Assembly (NCBI RefSeq): GCF_002135235.1 | Contig: NZ_NEGB01000002.1 | Coordinates: forward strand, 186,001-250,000 | Direction of reading: 5' to 3' | Length of the DNA: 64,000 nucleotides | From: Acinetobacter silvestris | GTDB taxonomy: Bacteria; Pseudomonadota; Gammaproteobacteria; Pseudomonadales; Moraxellaceae | Shown here: positions 10,301 through 18,186 of the stretch, one piece after another | Numbering within the stretch: the first letter of the stretch is position 1 | How the letters are laid out: each line of letters starts with the position of its first letter | Notes under the pieces: generated by a model | The model's database searches: none | Told to the model about the DNA's origin: nothing | Seen by the model: only the letters and a program-made list of their open reading frames with translations | Made by a program: the position numbers and the translations under genes

Positions 10301-10631
10301 CATCCGTGATATATTCTTGAAAATTACTAATGCCAACATAATCAATTTTTGTAGCAACACCTTCACTATTAAATTCATTAAATTTTAATAAAAAATATTC
10401 ACTTTTCGAATTCTCAATCACCAATTCATGTGGCTTATTTCCTACAAAAAAATCCTCGATAACAATTTTCTCACCGTTATTGAGTGTTATTTCTAAATTA
10501 TTATTAAGGCGAATAATTTTAGAGATATTTTCTCTATCTACATTCACTTTATAAACTGCATGGAAATTAGAGGCCGTCTCTGGACTTAAAATTTTTGCAG
10601 TCCCTTTTTCGTAAATATTTATATTATTCAT
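7317..10631 (-). CDS. BapA-prefix/RTX-type secreted adhesin with SWM-like repeats
   Basis: A 1104-aa surface or secreted protein. Domains in order: a BapA-prefix-like N-terminus (about 1-115, with LNNGEKIVIEDFF); a hydrophobic segment and a polyglycine tract (VWAWVAGGAGIIALAAAGGGGGGG); Ig-like modules (about 160-315); three tandem 113-residue units beginning TAPVFQSAEVDSTGHL that resemble the SWM (swimming-motility) repeat; another Ig-like module (TAPDAPIILGAEDN, VYAPSAD); a linker; RTX-type calcium-binding nonapeptides (GGDGIDKLFGNEGNDLLDGG, GGSGSDTA); and a C-terminal type I secretion target-like end. From the family, export would need a TolC/HlyB/HlyD-type machine, none of which is in this window. 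A role in adhesion or biofilm is inferred. It is flanked by about 800 bp of AT-rich upstream DNA. Confidence 0.85.
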   Translation of the reverse strand: MNNINIYEKGTAKILSPETASNFHAVYKVNVDRENISKIIRLNNNLEITLNNGEKIVIEDFFVGNKPHELVIENSKSEYFLLKFNEFNSEGVATKIDYVGISNFQEYITDDPTSVVAPVWAWVAGGAGIIALAAAGGGGGGGSSGNNNSHGDTVGPVINANIKDALHVSINSNEASNIIIRDKDGKQIGSGNLTQMGELNVTLTRPLHDGETIFITATDKSGNKTELSITAGDVTAPTVNVDIIDNDSILITSNEPGSKVQIKDKAGNIIGEGQIGPDGKVEIILKNPVNDGDNIKVIVTDDANNETVKDVIVDINPPSPADATAPIFQSAEVDSTGHLVLHYNENLDDGHPPKVSDFSITVDGKLVVPNSVTVSGTDVTLSFVPPIGIDQAVTFKYSDPSAANDTDAIQDTAGNDAASIPETSLAPSDNHSTIDSTAPVFQSAEVDSTGHLVLHYNENLDDGHPPKVSDFSITVDGKLVVPNSVLVSGTDVTLSFVPPIERDQAVTFKYSDPSAANDTDAIQDIAGNDAASIPETSLAPSDNHSTIDSTAPVFQSAEVNTAGQLLLHYNEALDGVNKPNVSAFTITVNGQTVVPNSVTISGSDVILSFFPAIEAGKTVTFKYTDPTAGNDANAIQDIAGNDAASIPVTNLPPADNHSMVDSTAPDAPIILGAEDNVGVSENLYSGAKTDDSTPTLYGTAEKGSIITIYVDGVKVGTTNADNLGKWSYEPTLTYTNHIITATAKDAAGNVSGLSNNFNLEVYAPSADSNPLVILKQGALLGLIEADALGLLKLDNQPLVALDANNDLKKVVISVSTLINLGAWTASDNLAKILGLKIVQKGFILGGSEITITAIDGGTMSNQVIMEFLATVSNTSILGVGVGTTTSIKAWDSRADLSVENGVGYSEAKVTSLVDIKLLSASAATYYDNVNFYDQSQNNASVRIYGSTDNDIIKGGHKNDVLRGGDGIDKLFGNEGNDLLDGGKGDDILTGGSGSDTAVYRLLVSNDATGGNGTDTWTDFHMGNVKTDTEADKIDIRGLLDSDANIGNIQQYLSLTYDAIKHEAVISIDRDGSKNVYHSTELLILTNQNQSVSIDELIHNQQILF
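8642..9658 (-). repeat. Three tandem 339-bp repeats inside the RTX adhesin gene
   Basis: The word CAGTACTATCTATTGTTGAG recurs at 8981 and 9320, giving a 339-bp (113-codon) period. The two copies nearest the gene's 5' side are nearly identical at the nucleotide level; the third (8642-8980) has diverged. Near-identity of adjacent copies points to recent duplication or gene conversion, and copy number may vary between strains. Confidence 0.9.
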
Positions 10632-11430
10632 CTTTCTACCCTTTCCGGTTTTTAAATTATAAATTTAAAGATAATTAAATGAGAGGATTTGCACAAGTAA
10701 TGAATTTTTAACAAACAAAACCAAGTTTTTTTTAAAAATTTTCTTATAATCAATCTTAACTATTTTAGTTGGTTTTATCCAATAAGTGATAAGCAGTTAC
10801 CACTATTACACAATAATGATAACTAAAATAAACATCAGCACCTCCAACAAACCTCATTGTTTAATTTTTATACATTATATCATTTTTCAAATAACCAACT
10901 AAATCATCAATCAATTAAACTTAATAATATAGTTAAATTTAATAATTATCATATAATAATTTATTAAACTTAAGGTTCTATGAAAATAACTCATTAAAAT
11001 TAATCATTTTTATTTTAAATAATAGTTAGTTCATAAAAACTAACTTAAATATATATATTAAAAATTATTAATAAAAAAATATAACTACAATCGTATTTAA
11101 ATTACCAACATACAAAATACAAACAAAATAATCATTGTCTTACAACCTTACTCTTAATATTAGTTAAATTAAAATCATAATCACGCTTTTCTAAACACTT
11201 AAAATCTCATAGAATCCTATTAATCTAGACCATTACAAGCTTTCAAGCCCCCCTTTATTACCGACTCGGTTCTGGAGTTAAAATTTAATCTAAAAAGTAA
11301 AAAGCATTAAATCAGCACAAAGCTGATTTAATATAAAACACCAAGGACTTTAGAAGTTAATCTAATATAGATAAAAACTTATCTTATCAAGATAATATAA
11401 GTGCTACTGATCATGTGAAGTTGTAGCCTA
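10632..11430. other. AT-rich intergenic region upstream of the adhesin
   Basis: About 800 bp with no supported gene. It must contain the adhesin promoter (minus strand) and the end of the lpt operon. It is extremely AT-rich and repeatedly shows ACTAA/TTAGT words, including an exact inverted repeat AGTTAGTT (11024-11031) and AACTAACT (11038-11045). Such DNA is typical of silenced or heavily regulated loci, but no specific regulator site can be named. Confidence 0.5.
11300..11331 (-). terminator. Terminator of the kds-lpt operon
   Basis: A perfect 10-bp stem, TTAAATCAGC (11307-11316) and GCTGATTTAA (11322-11331), with a T-rich stretch following on the minus strand. It lies about 100 bp beyond the lptB stop codon. 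Confidence 0.65.
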
Positions 11431-12177
11431 TTAAACAGTAAAATCATCACCTAAATACACTTCTCGTACCGTTTCATTCGCTAATACTTCTTCAGGTGTT
11501 CCTTCAGCAATCACTGCACCTTCACTGACAATATAAGCATGCTCACAAATAGTTAAGGTCTCACGAACATTATGATCGGTAATAAGTACACCAATACCAC
11601 GATCTTTCAATTGAAGAATAATCTCTTTAATATCACCGACTGATATTGGATCTACCCCTGCAAACGGTTCATCAAGCAGCATAAATTTAGGATCTGCAGC
11701 TAAAGCACGTGCAATTTCCGCACGACGACGCTCACCACCAGAAACACTCATCCCCAATGAATCTTTAATATGAGAGATTTTAAAATCTTCCAGTAATTCT
11801 TTTAAGCGCTGCTTACGCTGCTCTTTGTTTAAATCTTTACGCGTTTCCAAAATTGCCATAATATTTTCAGCAATCGTGAGCTTCCTAAAAATAGATGCTT
11901 CCTGTGGTAAATAACCAATACCTTTACGTGCCCGTTCATGCATAGCCAAATTAGAAATATCTAGATCATCTAAATGGATCTCACCTTTATCCATCCGCAC
12001 CAAACCAACGACCATATAAAAGCTGGTCGTTTTCCCTGCACCATTGGGACCAAGTAAACCAACTATCTGACCGCTCTGCATAGTAAAAGAAACATCTTTG
12101 ACCACCCAACGCTTACTATAGTTTTTGGCTAAATGCTTAATGCATAAAACTTGTGATTGATCTGATACTGCCTGCAT
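11431..12177 (-). CDS. lptB: LPS export ABC transporter ATPase LptB
   Basis: The cytoplasmic ATPase of the LptB2FGC complex, which extracts lipopolysaccharide or lipooligosaccharide from the inner membrane. 248 aa with Walker [10 protein letters not shown], signature [14 protein letters not shown], Walker [14 protein letters not shown] and the H-loop in LITDHNVRE. It is the last gene of the operon kdsD-kdsC-lptC-lptA-lptB; its start overlaps the lptA stop codon by one base, which suggests translational coupling. The gene looks intact. Confidence 0.96.
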   Translation of the reverse strand: MQAVSDQSQVLCIKHLAKNYSKRWVVKDVSFTMQSGQIVGLLGPNGAGKTTSFYMVVGLVRMDKGEIHLDDLDISNLAMHERARKGIGYLPQEASIFRKLTIAENIMAILETRKDLNKEQRKQRLKELLEDFKISHIKDSLGMSVSGGERRRAEIARALAADPKFMLLDEPFAGVDPISVGDIKEIILQLKDRGIGVLITDHNVRETLTICEHAYIVSEGAVIAEGTPEEVLANETVREVYLGDDFTV

Positions 12178-12743
12178 TAATCACGCGCTCCAGGAAAGGT
12201 TTTAGTCGCTGAAGGCGGAATAATAATTTGTACTCGACCTTTCGACGATCCAGCATCACTTGAACCACCCGATGCCTCTACATCCCCTTTGTTCATGCTG
12301 TATTTCAAGGTACTACTACGAATACTTGCACCATTTTGATACAGATACGCATTACCGATCAGATTGAGAATACCTGTTTCTGCATTATAGATAATTTTTG
12401 AAGCCTCACCCCGAGCTACACCACGATTACTATCAACCTGTTGCTGAAATTTCGCAGGTGAACCTGTTGCAGTAATGGTACTAATTTGTTTGTTCTTATT
12501 CAGCTGGGCAACAATTGAAGCCGCTTGCAACTTCATTGATCCTTGTTCAATCACAACATTACCTGAATAGGTAGTAACACCTGTTTTATCGTTATAAGTT
12601 GCATGATCTGCAATTAATGAAATTTGTTGACTGCGATCTGATGGCAATGCAAATGTTACAGTCGAAACAACACACAAACTTGTAACCATAATGATGTGTT
12701 GAAAGATTTTTTTTGAAAGGGAGATTGGTTTATTGTGGTGCAT
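12177..12743 (-). CDS. lptA: LPS transport periplasmic bridge protein LptA
   Basis: LptA forms the periplasmic beta-jellyroll bridge that carries LPS from LptC to LptD. The chosen ATG at 12743 has GAGGAAAGT right upstream and gives 188 aa: [12 protein letters not shown], a hydrophobic signal segment and likely cleavage after TFA. The OstA-type beta-strand region follows ([23 protein letters not shown], then [21 protein letters not shown]). An upstream in-frame start 13 codons earlier would overlap lptC more and lacks this ribosome binding site. With the chosen start the overlap with lptC is 14 bp. Confidence 0.93.
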   Translation of the reverse strand: MHHNKPISLSKKIFQHIIMVTSLCVVSTVTFALPSDRSQQISLIADHATYNDKTGVTTYSGNVVIEQGSMKLQAASIVAQLNKNKQISTITATGSPAKFQQQVDSNRGVARGEASKIIYNAETGILNLIGNAYLYQNGASIRSSTLKYSMNKGDVEASGGSSDAGSSKGRVQIIIPPSATKTFPGARD

Positions 12744-13275
12744 ACTTTCCTCGAATATGAAAGAATTCGTATTGACCTGCATTTAAATCTGCTTTTAAGC
12801 CTTGACTGACAAATTGAGCACTCGGTGTATTTACATTAACGAGTTTCTTTGTTTCCAACATATGTAATTTCGGATAACCCGTCAACTCATCTGTTACAAA
12901 CACCAATTTGCCTTGTTCACCTAATTTAGTGGCCTGAACCTGTCCAGTTAAAACAACTTTTTCATTGTCATTATAACTGCGTGCTTCTTTGGCAAAGAAG
13001 GTCGAATCAACTTGATTATTGCGATACATTGAAGCATTTAAATTCACAAGTTTCGAAGTTTTAACCCTCAAGTCTTGCTCTAAATGATCGACTTGGGCAA
13101 TCACATATAACTGCCCTTTTTCATTGGTTTGAAGCAAATGAATCCCATCAGCGGAATAGGTCATATTGCGTGCAGAATCTGCATCCAACTTTTTACCTTT
13201 TCCACTGTAATAATAATATCCACCGCTAATTGCCGCTATAACAACCGCAGTAATGTATAGAGCTTTAGTATCCAT
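12730..13275 (-). CDS. lptC: LPS transport inner-membrane protein LptC
   Basis: A bitopic inner-membrane protein that receives LPS from LptBFG and hands it to LptA. 181 aa with a single N-terminal transmembrane helix (ALYITAVVIAAISGGYYYY) and a periplasmic LptC/YrbK jellyroll (MTYSADGIHLLQTNEKGQLY to HIRGKYAPQ). It lies between kdsC (42-bp gap) and lptA (overlap), as is usual in gammaproteobacteria. Confidence 0.92.
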   Translation of the reverse strand: MDTKALYITAVVIAAISGGYYYYSGKGKKLDADSARNMTYSADGIHLLQTNEKGQLYVIAQVDHLEQDLRVKTSKLVNLNASMYRNNQVDSTFFAKEARSYNDNEKVVLTGQVQATKLGEQGKLVFVTDELTGYPKLHMLETKKLVNVNTPSAQFVSQGLKADLNAGQYEFFHIRGKYAPQ

Positions 13276-13317
13276 AAATAATGATCAATAAACTCAATGC
13301 CAAAGCAAGATTAAATA

Positions 13318-13857
13318 TTAATGTGGGACAGCAATAAATTTTTCAAGAAGTTCCTGATAGACACCTTTTGACATAAGTAACATATCACAAACTTCACGAA
13401 CCGCACCACGCCCACCTACCGCTTGAGTCACCAGATCCGCACGACGACGCACTTCAACATGACCATTTGGTACGGTTACTTTCATACCCGCAAGTGCAAA
13501 AGCAGACAAATCAGGCCAATCATCACCCATATATAAGCAATCTTCAGGTGCAATCTTCAATTGTGCACATGCTTCACGCAGTGCAACACCCTTGTCTTCA
13601 CGCCCTTGAAAAACTAAATCTACACCTAAGTCAGACATACGTTTTTCAACGATATTACTTTTACGACCCGTGATAATAATCACCTTTATACCCGCTTGCT
13701 GGACAAGTTTCATTCCCAAGCCATCACGGATATCAAAGGATTTAATTTCATCACCAGTATTGGTTAAGGTCACAAAACCATTACTTAAAATCCCATCTAC
13801 ATCCAAAACCAATGCTTCAATATGACGCGCTTGTTCCAGTAAAACATAAGAAGCCAT
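13318..13857 (-). CDS. kdsC: 3-deoxy-D-manno-octulosonate-8-phosphate phosphatase KdsC
   Basis: A HAD-superfamily phosphatase that converts Kdo-8-phosphate to Kdo in LPS core synthesis. 179 aa, capless C0-type HAD with motif I DVDGILSNG, motif II IITGRKS and the motif III/IV region GREDKGVALRE to YMGDDWPDL. It follows kdsD by 3 bp in the same operon, so the Kdo and LPS-transport genes are co-transcribed. Confidence 0.95.
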   Translation of the reverse strand: MASYVLLEQARHIEALVLDVDGILSNGFVTLTNTGDEIKSFDIRDGLGMKLVQQAGIKVIIITGRKSNIVEKRMSDLGVDLVFQGREDKGVALREACAQLKIAPEDCLYMGDDWPDLSAFALAGMKVTVPNGHVEVRRRADLVTQAVGGRGAVREVCDMLLMSKGVYQELLEKFIAVPH

Positions 13858-13860
13858 TGA

Positions 13861-14853
13861 TTAATTTACTCCAGCTTGAATCAGATCATGCATACTAATC
13901 ACGCCAATCACTTTATTGGCATCATCTACAACGATAAATTGATTAATTTTCTTTTCATTCATTTTTTCAAGTGCTTCAACTGCACGCGCTTGTTGTGAAA
14001 TGGTTGACGGATGTTCAATCATCACTGTAGACACGGGTAAATTCACATCAAAACCTTGTTGTTTATCAATTAAGCGACGTAAATCACCATCGGTAAAGAT
14101 ACCTAATAACTTATCATCTTCATCCACAATAGTGGTTAAACCTAGACGCTTGTTCGAAATTTCATATAAAACCTTATTCATCGGCGTATCTGGACGAACT
14201 TTAGGTAATTCATCACCAGTATGCATTAAATGCTTAACATGTAAGAGTAAACGTTTACCTAAAGCACCTGCTGGATGTGACATAGCAAAATCATCTGCGG
14301 TAAATCCACGTGCATCTAACAAAGCAACCGCCAAAGCATCACCTAAGACTAACGTAGCTGTAGTACTCGATGTTGGTGCTAAACCCAATGGACACGCTTC
14401 TTGAATATTACCTAAAGTTAATGCCACATCAGCACTTTGTGGCATCGGCCCACGATCATCTCCACTGATGGTAATTAAAGGGACTTCTAAATGTTTAACC
14501 AGCGGCATCAGCATCATAATTTCATCACTCTTGCCTGAGTTTGAAATTGCAATCAGTACATCACCACGCACCAACATGCCTAAATCACCATGCCCAGCTT
14601 CACCTGGGTGCATAAAGAATGAAGGCGTACCTGTAGAGGCAAAAGTTGCCGCCATTTTACGACCAATATGCCCAGATTTACCCATACCTGTGATGACTAA
14701 ACGGCCTTTACACTGCAAAATAATTTCACAAGCTTGGCTAAAACGTTCATCAATTTGTGTGGCTAACACTTGTAGTGCTTGCTCTTCAATACGCAAAGTT
14801 TCTAATGCAATTTTTTGAAAATCAATTTGATTTGGCATATTTTTTGGGTTCAA
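13861..14853 (-). CDS. kdsD: Arabinose-5-phosphate isomerase KdsD
   Basis: Interconverts ribulose-5-phosphate and arabinose-5-phosphate, the first step towards Kdo. 330 aa: an N-terminal SIS sugar-isomerase domain (GMGKSGHIGRKMAATFASTGTPSFF, then ISNSGKSDEI) and two C-terminal CBS domains (about 210-325; VIEHPSTISQQARAVEALEKM and IGVISMHDLI). It is the first gene of the kdsDC-lptCAB operon, and its promoter must lie in the 430-bp gap shared with cysS. Confidence 0.95.
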   Translation of the reverse strand: MNPKNMPNQIDFQKIALETLRIEEQALQVLATQIDERFSQACEIILQCKGRLVITGMGKSGHIGRKMAATFASTGTPSFFMHPGEAGHGDLGMLVRGDVLIAISNSGKSDEIMMLMPLVKHLEVPLITISGDDRGPMPQSADVALTLGNIQEACPLGLAPTSSTTATLVLGDALAVALLDARGFTADDFAMSHPAGALGKRLLLHVKHLMHTGDELPKVRPDTPMNKVLYEISNKRLGLTTIVDEDDKLLGIFTDGDLRRLIDKQQGFDVNLPVSTVMIEHPSTISQQARAVEALEKMNEKKINQFIVVDDANKVIGVISMHDLIQAGVN

Positions 14854-15284
14854 CGTGGATTTACCTTAACTTTGTGAGAGATACACTCTCATACATACAA
14901 GTAATAAATAATTTTCATAATTTTATCATATCTGCGTAAATAGTACGTTTCTAAATGTAGAAGTTTTTTATGTTCAGGACATCCTGCATACAACCTTTTC
15001 TAGTTCAACTTTACATAAACTTATATTCGTTTAAAAATTCTCACTACCTTACTGTGCGCATCGTACTTTTTTATTCTTTAAATGCACACCAAGCTTTACA
15101 GGTTGTAATTTTTAAATGAATCCAATCCATCGCCCTCATTTTGATGACACATTGGCTCAAATAACTTTCACTTTATAGAGATCTACATCCAAAAAACATA
15201 CGCTGCAATACGGATAAAACTTTATGAAATAAGATGCATACGTTATGATGTTAAATGATTTTTGTCGAGCGTTTGAAAACCCTT
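14854..15284. other. Divergent promoter region kdsD/cysS
   Basis: About 430 bp between divergently transcribed kdsD and cysS. Both promoters must be here, but I could not pick either confidently. No gene or strong inverted repeat was seen. Confidence 0.4.
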
Positions 15285-16706
15285 ATGCAACCTTTTGTTC
15301 TATATAACTCTGAGCAACGTAAAAAAGTTGAATTTGTACCTCGCGTTGAAGGTCATATTGATATGTATGTGTGTGGTATGACTGTATACGATTACTGTCA
15401 TATTGGACATGCTCGAGTCATGGTTGCATTTGACTACATTATTCGCTTCCTGCGTAGTCAGGGTTGGAGCGTTAAATACGTTCGCAATATTACTGATATT
15501 GATGACAAAATTATTAAGCGCGCCAATGAAAATGGCGAAAGTATTACGACTTTGACTGACCGTTTTATTCAGGCAATGAATGATGATGCAGCAGACTTAG
15601 GCTGCTTAGCACCAGATCAAGCGCCACGTGCCACTGACTATATTGATCATATGCAAAATATGATTAGTAATTTAGTCAATAAAGGTACGGCTTACCCTTC
15701 AAATAATGGTGATGTCTATTTCCAAGTTGAAAAATTTGCAAAATACGGGCGTCTATCTGGTCGTAAACTTGAAGATATGCAAGCAGGTGCGTCAGAACGT
15801 GTCGATGTCGAAGTTGAAAAGAAACATCCTTTTGACTTTGTACTTTGGAAACATGCAAAAGAAAATGAACCATCTTGGGCTTCACCGTGGGGCAATGGTC
15901 GTCCAGGTTGGCATATTGAATGTTCTGCAATGTCGACCTGCTGCCTAGGCAATCATTTCGATATCCATGGTGGTGGTTCAGACTTAATGTTCCCACATCA
16001 TGAAAATGAAATTGCGCAAAGTGAAGCCTCTACAGATGAGCAATATGTCAACTATTGGATGCATGTTGGCTTTATTAATGTTGATGGCGAAAAAATGTCG
16101 AAGTCTTTAGGTAACTTCTTCACCATTCGTGATGTGATGGAAAAATTCCATCCTGAAGTGATTCGTTACTTTATTGTGTCATCTCACTACCGTAGTCCTG
16201 TAAATTTTTCAGATGCCGCATTAAAAGAAGCTAAAAACACTCTTTCTCGTTTTTATCATTCATTCAAGGCATACCAACAAAGCTACGGTGAAAAAATCAC
16301 TGAAGCTTTAGACGAAACTTTGGTTGAACGCTTTAATACAGCCATGCGTGATGACTTCAATACATCCGAAGCGATTGCTATATTGTTTGAGATCAATAAA
16401 GAACTCAACCGTGCAGTAAAAGATGAAAATCAAGAACTGGCGACTGTCTATTATTCTACTTTACGTCATCTCACCAATATTCTTGGATTAGTTCAATCGA
16501 ATGTAGATGATTTTTTAAAGTCAGACATTGGTCAAGAGGTTTTAGGTTTATCTGAAGAGCAAATTGCCGACTTTATTCAACAACGTGTAGACGCTAAAAA
16601 AGCCAAAGAATTTGCCAAAGCCGATACAATTCGTCAGTCTTTGCTAGATCAAGGCATTGTTTTGGAAGATACCCGTCAAGGTACAATTTGGCGTCGTGCT
16701 GATTAA
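15285..16706 (+). CDS. cysS: Cysteinyl-tRNA synthetase
   Basis: Charges tRNA-Cys. A class I synthetase with the HIGH-type motif in [11 protein letters not shown], zinc ligands in [22 protein letters not shown] and [10 protein letters not shown], and the KMSKS motif in [11 protein letters not shown]. An in-frame ATG exists 10 codons upstream (15255), but homologues begin [13 protein letters not shown], so the ATG at 15285 (473 aa) is preferred; neither has a strong ribosome binding site. It is followed closely by tRNA-Gly, which has its own promoter. Confidence 0.95.
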   Translation: MQPFVLYNSEQRKKVEFVPRVEGHIDMYVCGMTVYDYCHIGHARVMVAFDYIIRFLRSQGWSVKYVRNITDIDDKIIKRANENGESITTLTDRFIQAMNDDAADLGCLAPDQAPRATDYIDHMQNMISNLVNKGTAYPSNNGDVYFQVEKFAKYGRLSGRKLEDMQAGASERVDVEVEKKHPFDFVLWKHAKENEPSWASPWGNGRPGWHIECSAMSTCCLGNHFDIHGGGSDLMFPHHENEIAQSEASTDEQYVNYWMHVGFINVDGEKMSKSLGNFFTIRDVMEKFHPEVIRYFIVSSHYRSPVNFSDAALKEAKNTLSRFYHSFKAYQQSYGEKITEALDETLVERFNTAMRDDFNTSEAIAILFEINKELNRAVKDENQELATVYYSTLRHLTNILGLVQSNVDDFLKSDIGQEVLGLSEEQIADFIQQRVDAKKAKEFAKADTIRQSLLDQGIVLEDTRQGTIWRRAD

Positions 16707-16730
16707 TTGACCAGTTAAAACAATAGAGAA

Positions 16731-16758
16731 TTGACAGCACCATAAAATTCTCTATAAT
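16731..16758 (+). promoter_or_regulatory. Consensus sigma70 promoter of tRNA-Gly
   Basis: A perfect -35 TTGACA (16731-16736) and a perfect -10 TATAAT (16753-16758) are separated by 16 bp. They end 12 bp before the mature tRNA 5' end. Confidence 0.9.
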
Positions 16759-16770
16759 TCACTGCATAAA

Positions 16771-16846
16771 GCGGGAATAGCTCAGTTGGTAGAGCATAAC
16801 CTTGCCAAGGTTGGGGTCGAGAGTTCGAGTCTCTTTTCCCGCTCCA
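16771..16846 (+). tRNA. tRNA-Gly (anticodon GCC)
   Basis: 76 nt including an encoded CCA. The acceptor arms GCGGGAA and TTCCCGC pair; the D-arm is AGCTCAGTTGGTAGAGC; the anticodon loop CTTGCCAAG carries GCC; the T-loop is GTTCGAGTC. The gene has a strong promoter upstream and a terminator downstream, and it is a single-tRNA unit. Confidence 0.97.
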
Positions 16847-16853
16847 AAATACG

Positions 16854-16885
16854 AAAAAGCCCTTATCATTGATAAGGGCTTTTTT
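16854..16885 (+). terminator. Bidirectional terminator between tRNA-Gly and the AraC-family gene
   Basis: A 12-bp perfect stem, AAAGCCCTTATC / GATAAGGGCTTT, with an ATT loop. A-tract and T-tract flanks allow it to serve both the tRNA gene and the convergent regulator gene. A near copy of this hairpin recurs at 22144-22172. Confidence 0.9.
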
Positions 16886-16946
16886 TCATAGAAAATATTT
16901 TTCTACACCTCTTAAAAGCATCATCCCTGTGCAAAAACAAAAAAAT

Positions 16947-17927
16947 TTAATTCATCAAAAGACGTTTGATCGTTTGACTCGGTTTTTCGTTAAATAACAA
17001 TTTATAGTCTCGCGAAAAATGCCCAAGATGATTAAACCCATGTTCCAGTGCAATGTCTGCAATATTATTTTGAGGATTTTGTGTTAGCTCTTGGAATACG
17101 TTCTTTAAACGAATTTGCTTTAAATATTGAATCGGTGAAATTTGAAAATGCTTATTAAATAAAAGATTTAATTTCGTTGCTGAACTATGTGAAAAATCAC
17201 AAATATCTTGCAACCCAATCGGAAGTTTTGAATTTTGTTGAATAAATTGCAGTGCAAATTGTAATTCTCTAGGTAAGTTTTGACCCAAATTATTTTTGAG
17301 TTGTGCACTATAATTATGCGGTTGGATAAACAGCAATTTTTTAATCAGTAAACTTTCCATTTCTTGATAAAAATAATGTAAATGACCCGCACCAGACAGA
17401 TTAATATCATCTAAAAAGAAACGGATTTGCTGCCACCATTGTGAAATTTGTAATGTATCCATCTGCATTTGAGGATCAAAAACAATATCTTGCTTTAAAT
17501 CTTGGCCGATCAGCCCCTTTAAAACCTGCTCAAGTTTTTCTTTCGGAATCGCAATATGTAATTTCTTACAATCCCCTGCAATATTCAATTGTAATTCTTC
17601 TTGAGGATTAATAATCAGTCCTGTGTTGCTGTTCGACAGAATATTATTGCTGTGCGTTAATTGCAATTCCTGCTCGCCAGCCAATGGCAGGCTTAAACTA
17701 TAACAGCGTAATGTTTTTGCATTAACAATACCGACATCCGTTCCATATTCAATATAACCTAAAGAAAGCGCATTGTGATTGGTCGACAAACGCACATATT
17801 GATGCTGAAAATTCAGTTTATGCTGCCGCGGAACAATCAACTCATGATTCCCACAAATCGTGTTCATCCAATCCCGTGCATCTGATACAACCAGTTGTGT
17901 TGATAGCGATAATTGTTGATTCTGCAT
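16947..17927 (-). CDS. AraC/XylS-family transcriptional regulator, probable activator of antAB
   Basis: 326 aa from the start used here (MQNQQLSLSTQ; AAGG lies upstream; another ATG is three codons earlier). The N-terminal about 200 residues resemble the AraC ligand/cupin-like domain of the XylS/AntR group. The C-terminal part has two helix-turn-helix units (LQDICDFSHSSATKLNLLFNKHF and IADIALEHGFNHLGHFSRDYKLLF). It diverges from antA across a 260-bp gap containing direct repeats typical of AraC-family sites. The role as anthranilate-responsive activator is inferred from this position; the exact effector is unknown. Confidence 0.8.
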   Translation of the reverse strand: MQNQQLSLSTQLVVSDARDWMNTICGNHELIVPRQHKLNFQHQYVRLSTNHNALSLGYIEYGTDVGIVNAKTLRCYSLSLPLAGEQELQLTHSNNILSNSNTGLIINPQEELQLNIAGDCKKLHIAIPKEKLEQVLKGLIGQDLKQDIVFDPQMQMDTLQISQWWQQIRFFLDDINLSGAGHLHYFYQEMESLLIKKLLFIQPHNYSAQLKNNLGQNLPRELQFALQFIQQNSKLPIGLQDICDFSHSSATKLNLLFNKHFQISPIQYLKQIRLKNVFQELTQNPQNNIADIALEHGFNHLGHFSRDYKLLFNEKPSQTIKRLLMN

Positions 17928-18100
17928 GCTGATCATCCTTACTCATATTGATCCCAAGCAGCCATTTAGCATAGGGAAATAATTACGCTTCTTTTTTATT
18001 TTTATACATTTTAGTCTACCAAATTTTAAGAAAAACAATAAATATCGAAAAGGTATATCAACATACCACAAGCAATCATGCGAATTTTTAAATCGCGTTA

Positions 18101-18142
18101 AATTTGGATAAAAATCAAATAAAAATGGATAGATCCAAATTG
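18101..18142 (+). promoter_or_regulatory. Putative AraC-family direct repeats upstream of antA
   Basis: TGGATA occurs at 18105-18110 and again at 18126-18131, exactly 21 bp apart, within two imperfect 21-bp repeats (12 of 21 positions match). Two-turn spacing on one face of the helix is typical for AraC/XylS activators. A GGTAT-N6-ATACC palindrome lies just upstream at 18052-18067. Confidence 0.5.
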
Positions 18143-18186
18143 CTCTAAGCCTTAACTTAAATCAAAAGCTTTAAGGAAAAGAAAGG

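Noticed and set aside
10096..10320. Proline-rich frame opposite the adhesin polyglycine region
   Set aside because: The poly-P run is the complement of the GGN repeat of the adhesin and not a separate protein.
14000..14404. 134-codon frame opposite kdsD
   Set aside because: It is entirely antisense to a well-supported gene and has shadow-frame composition.
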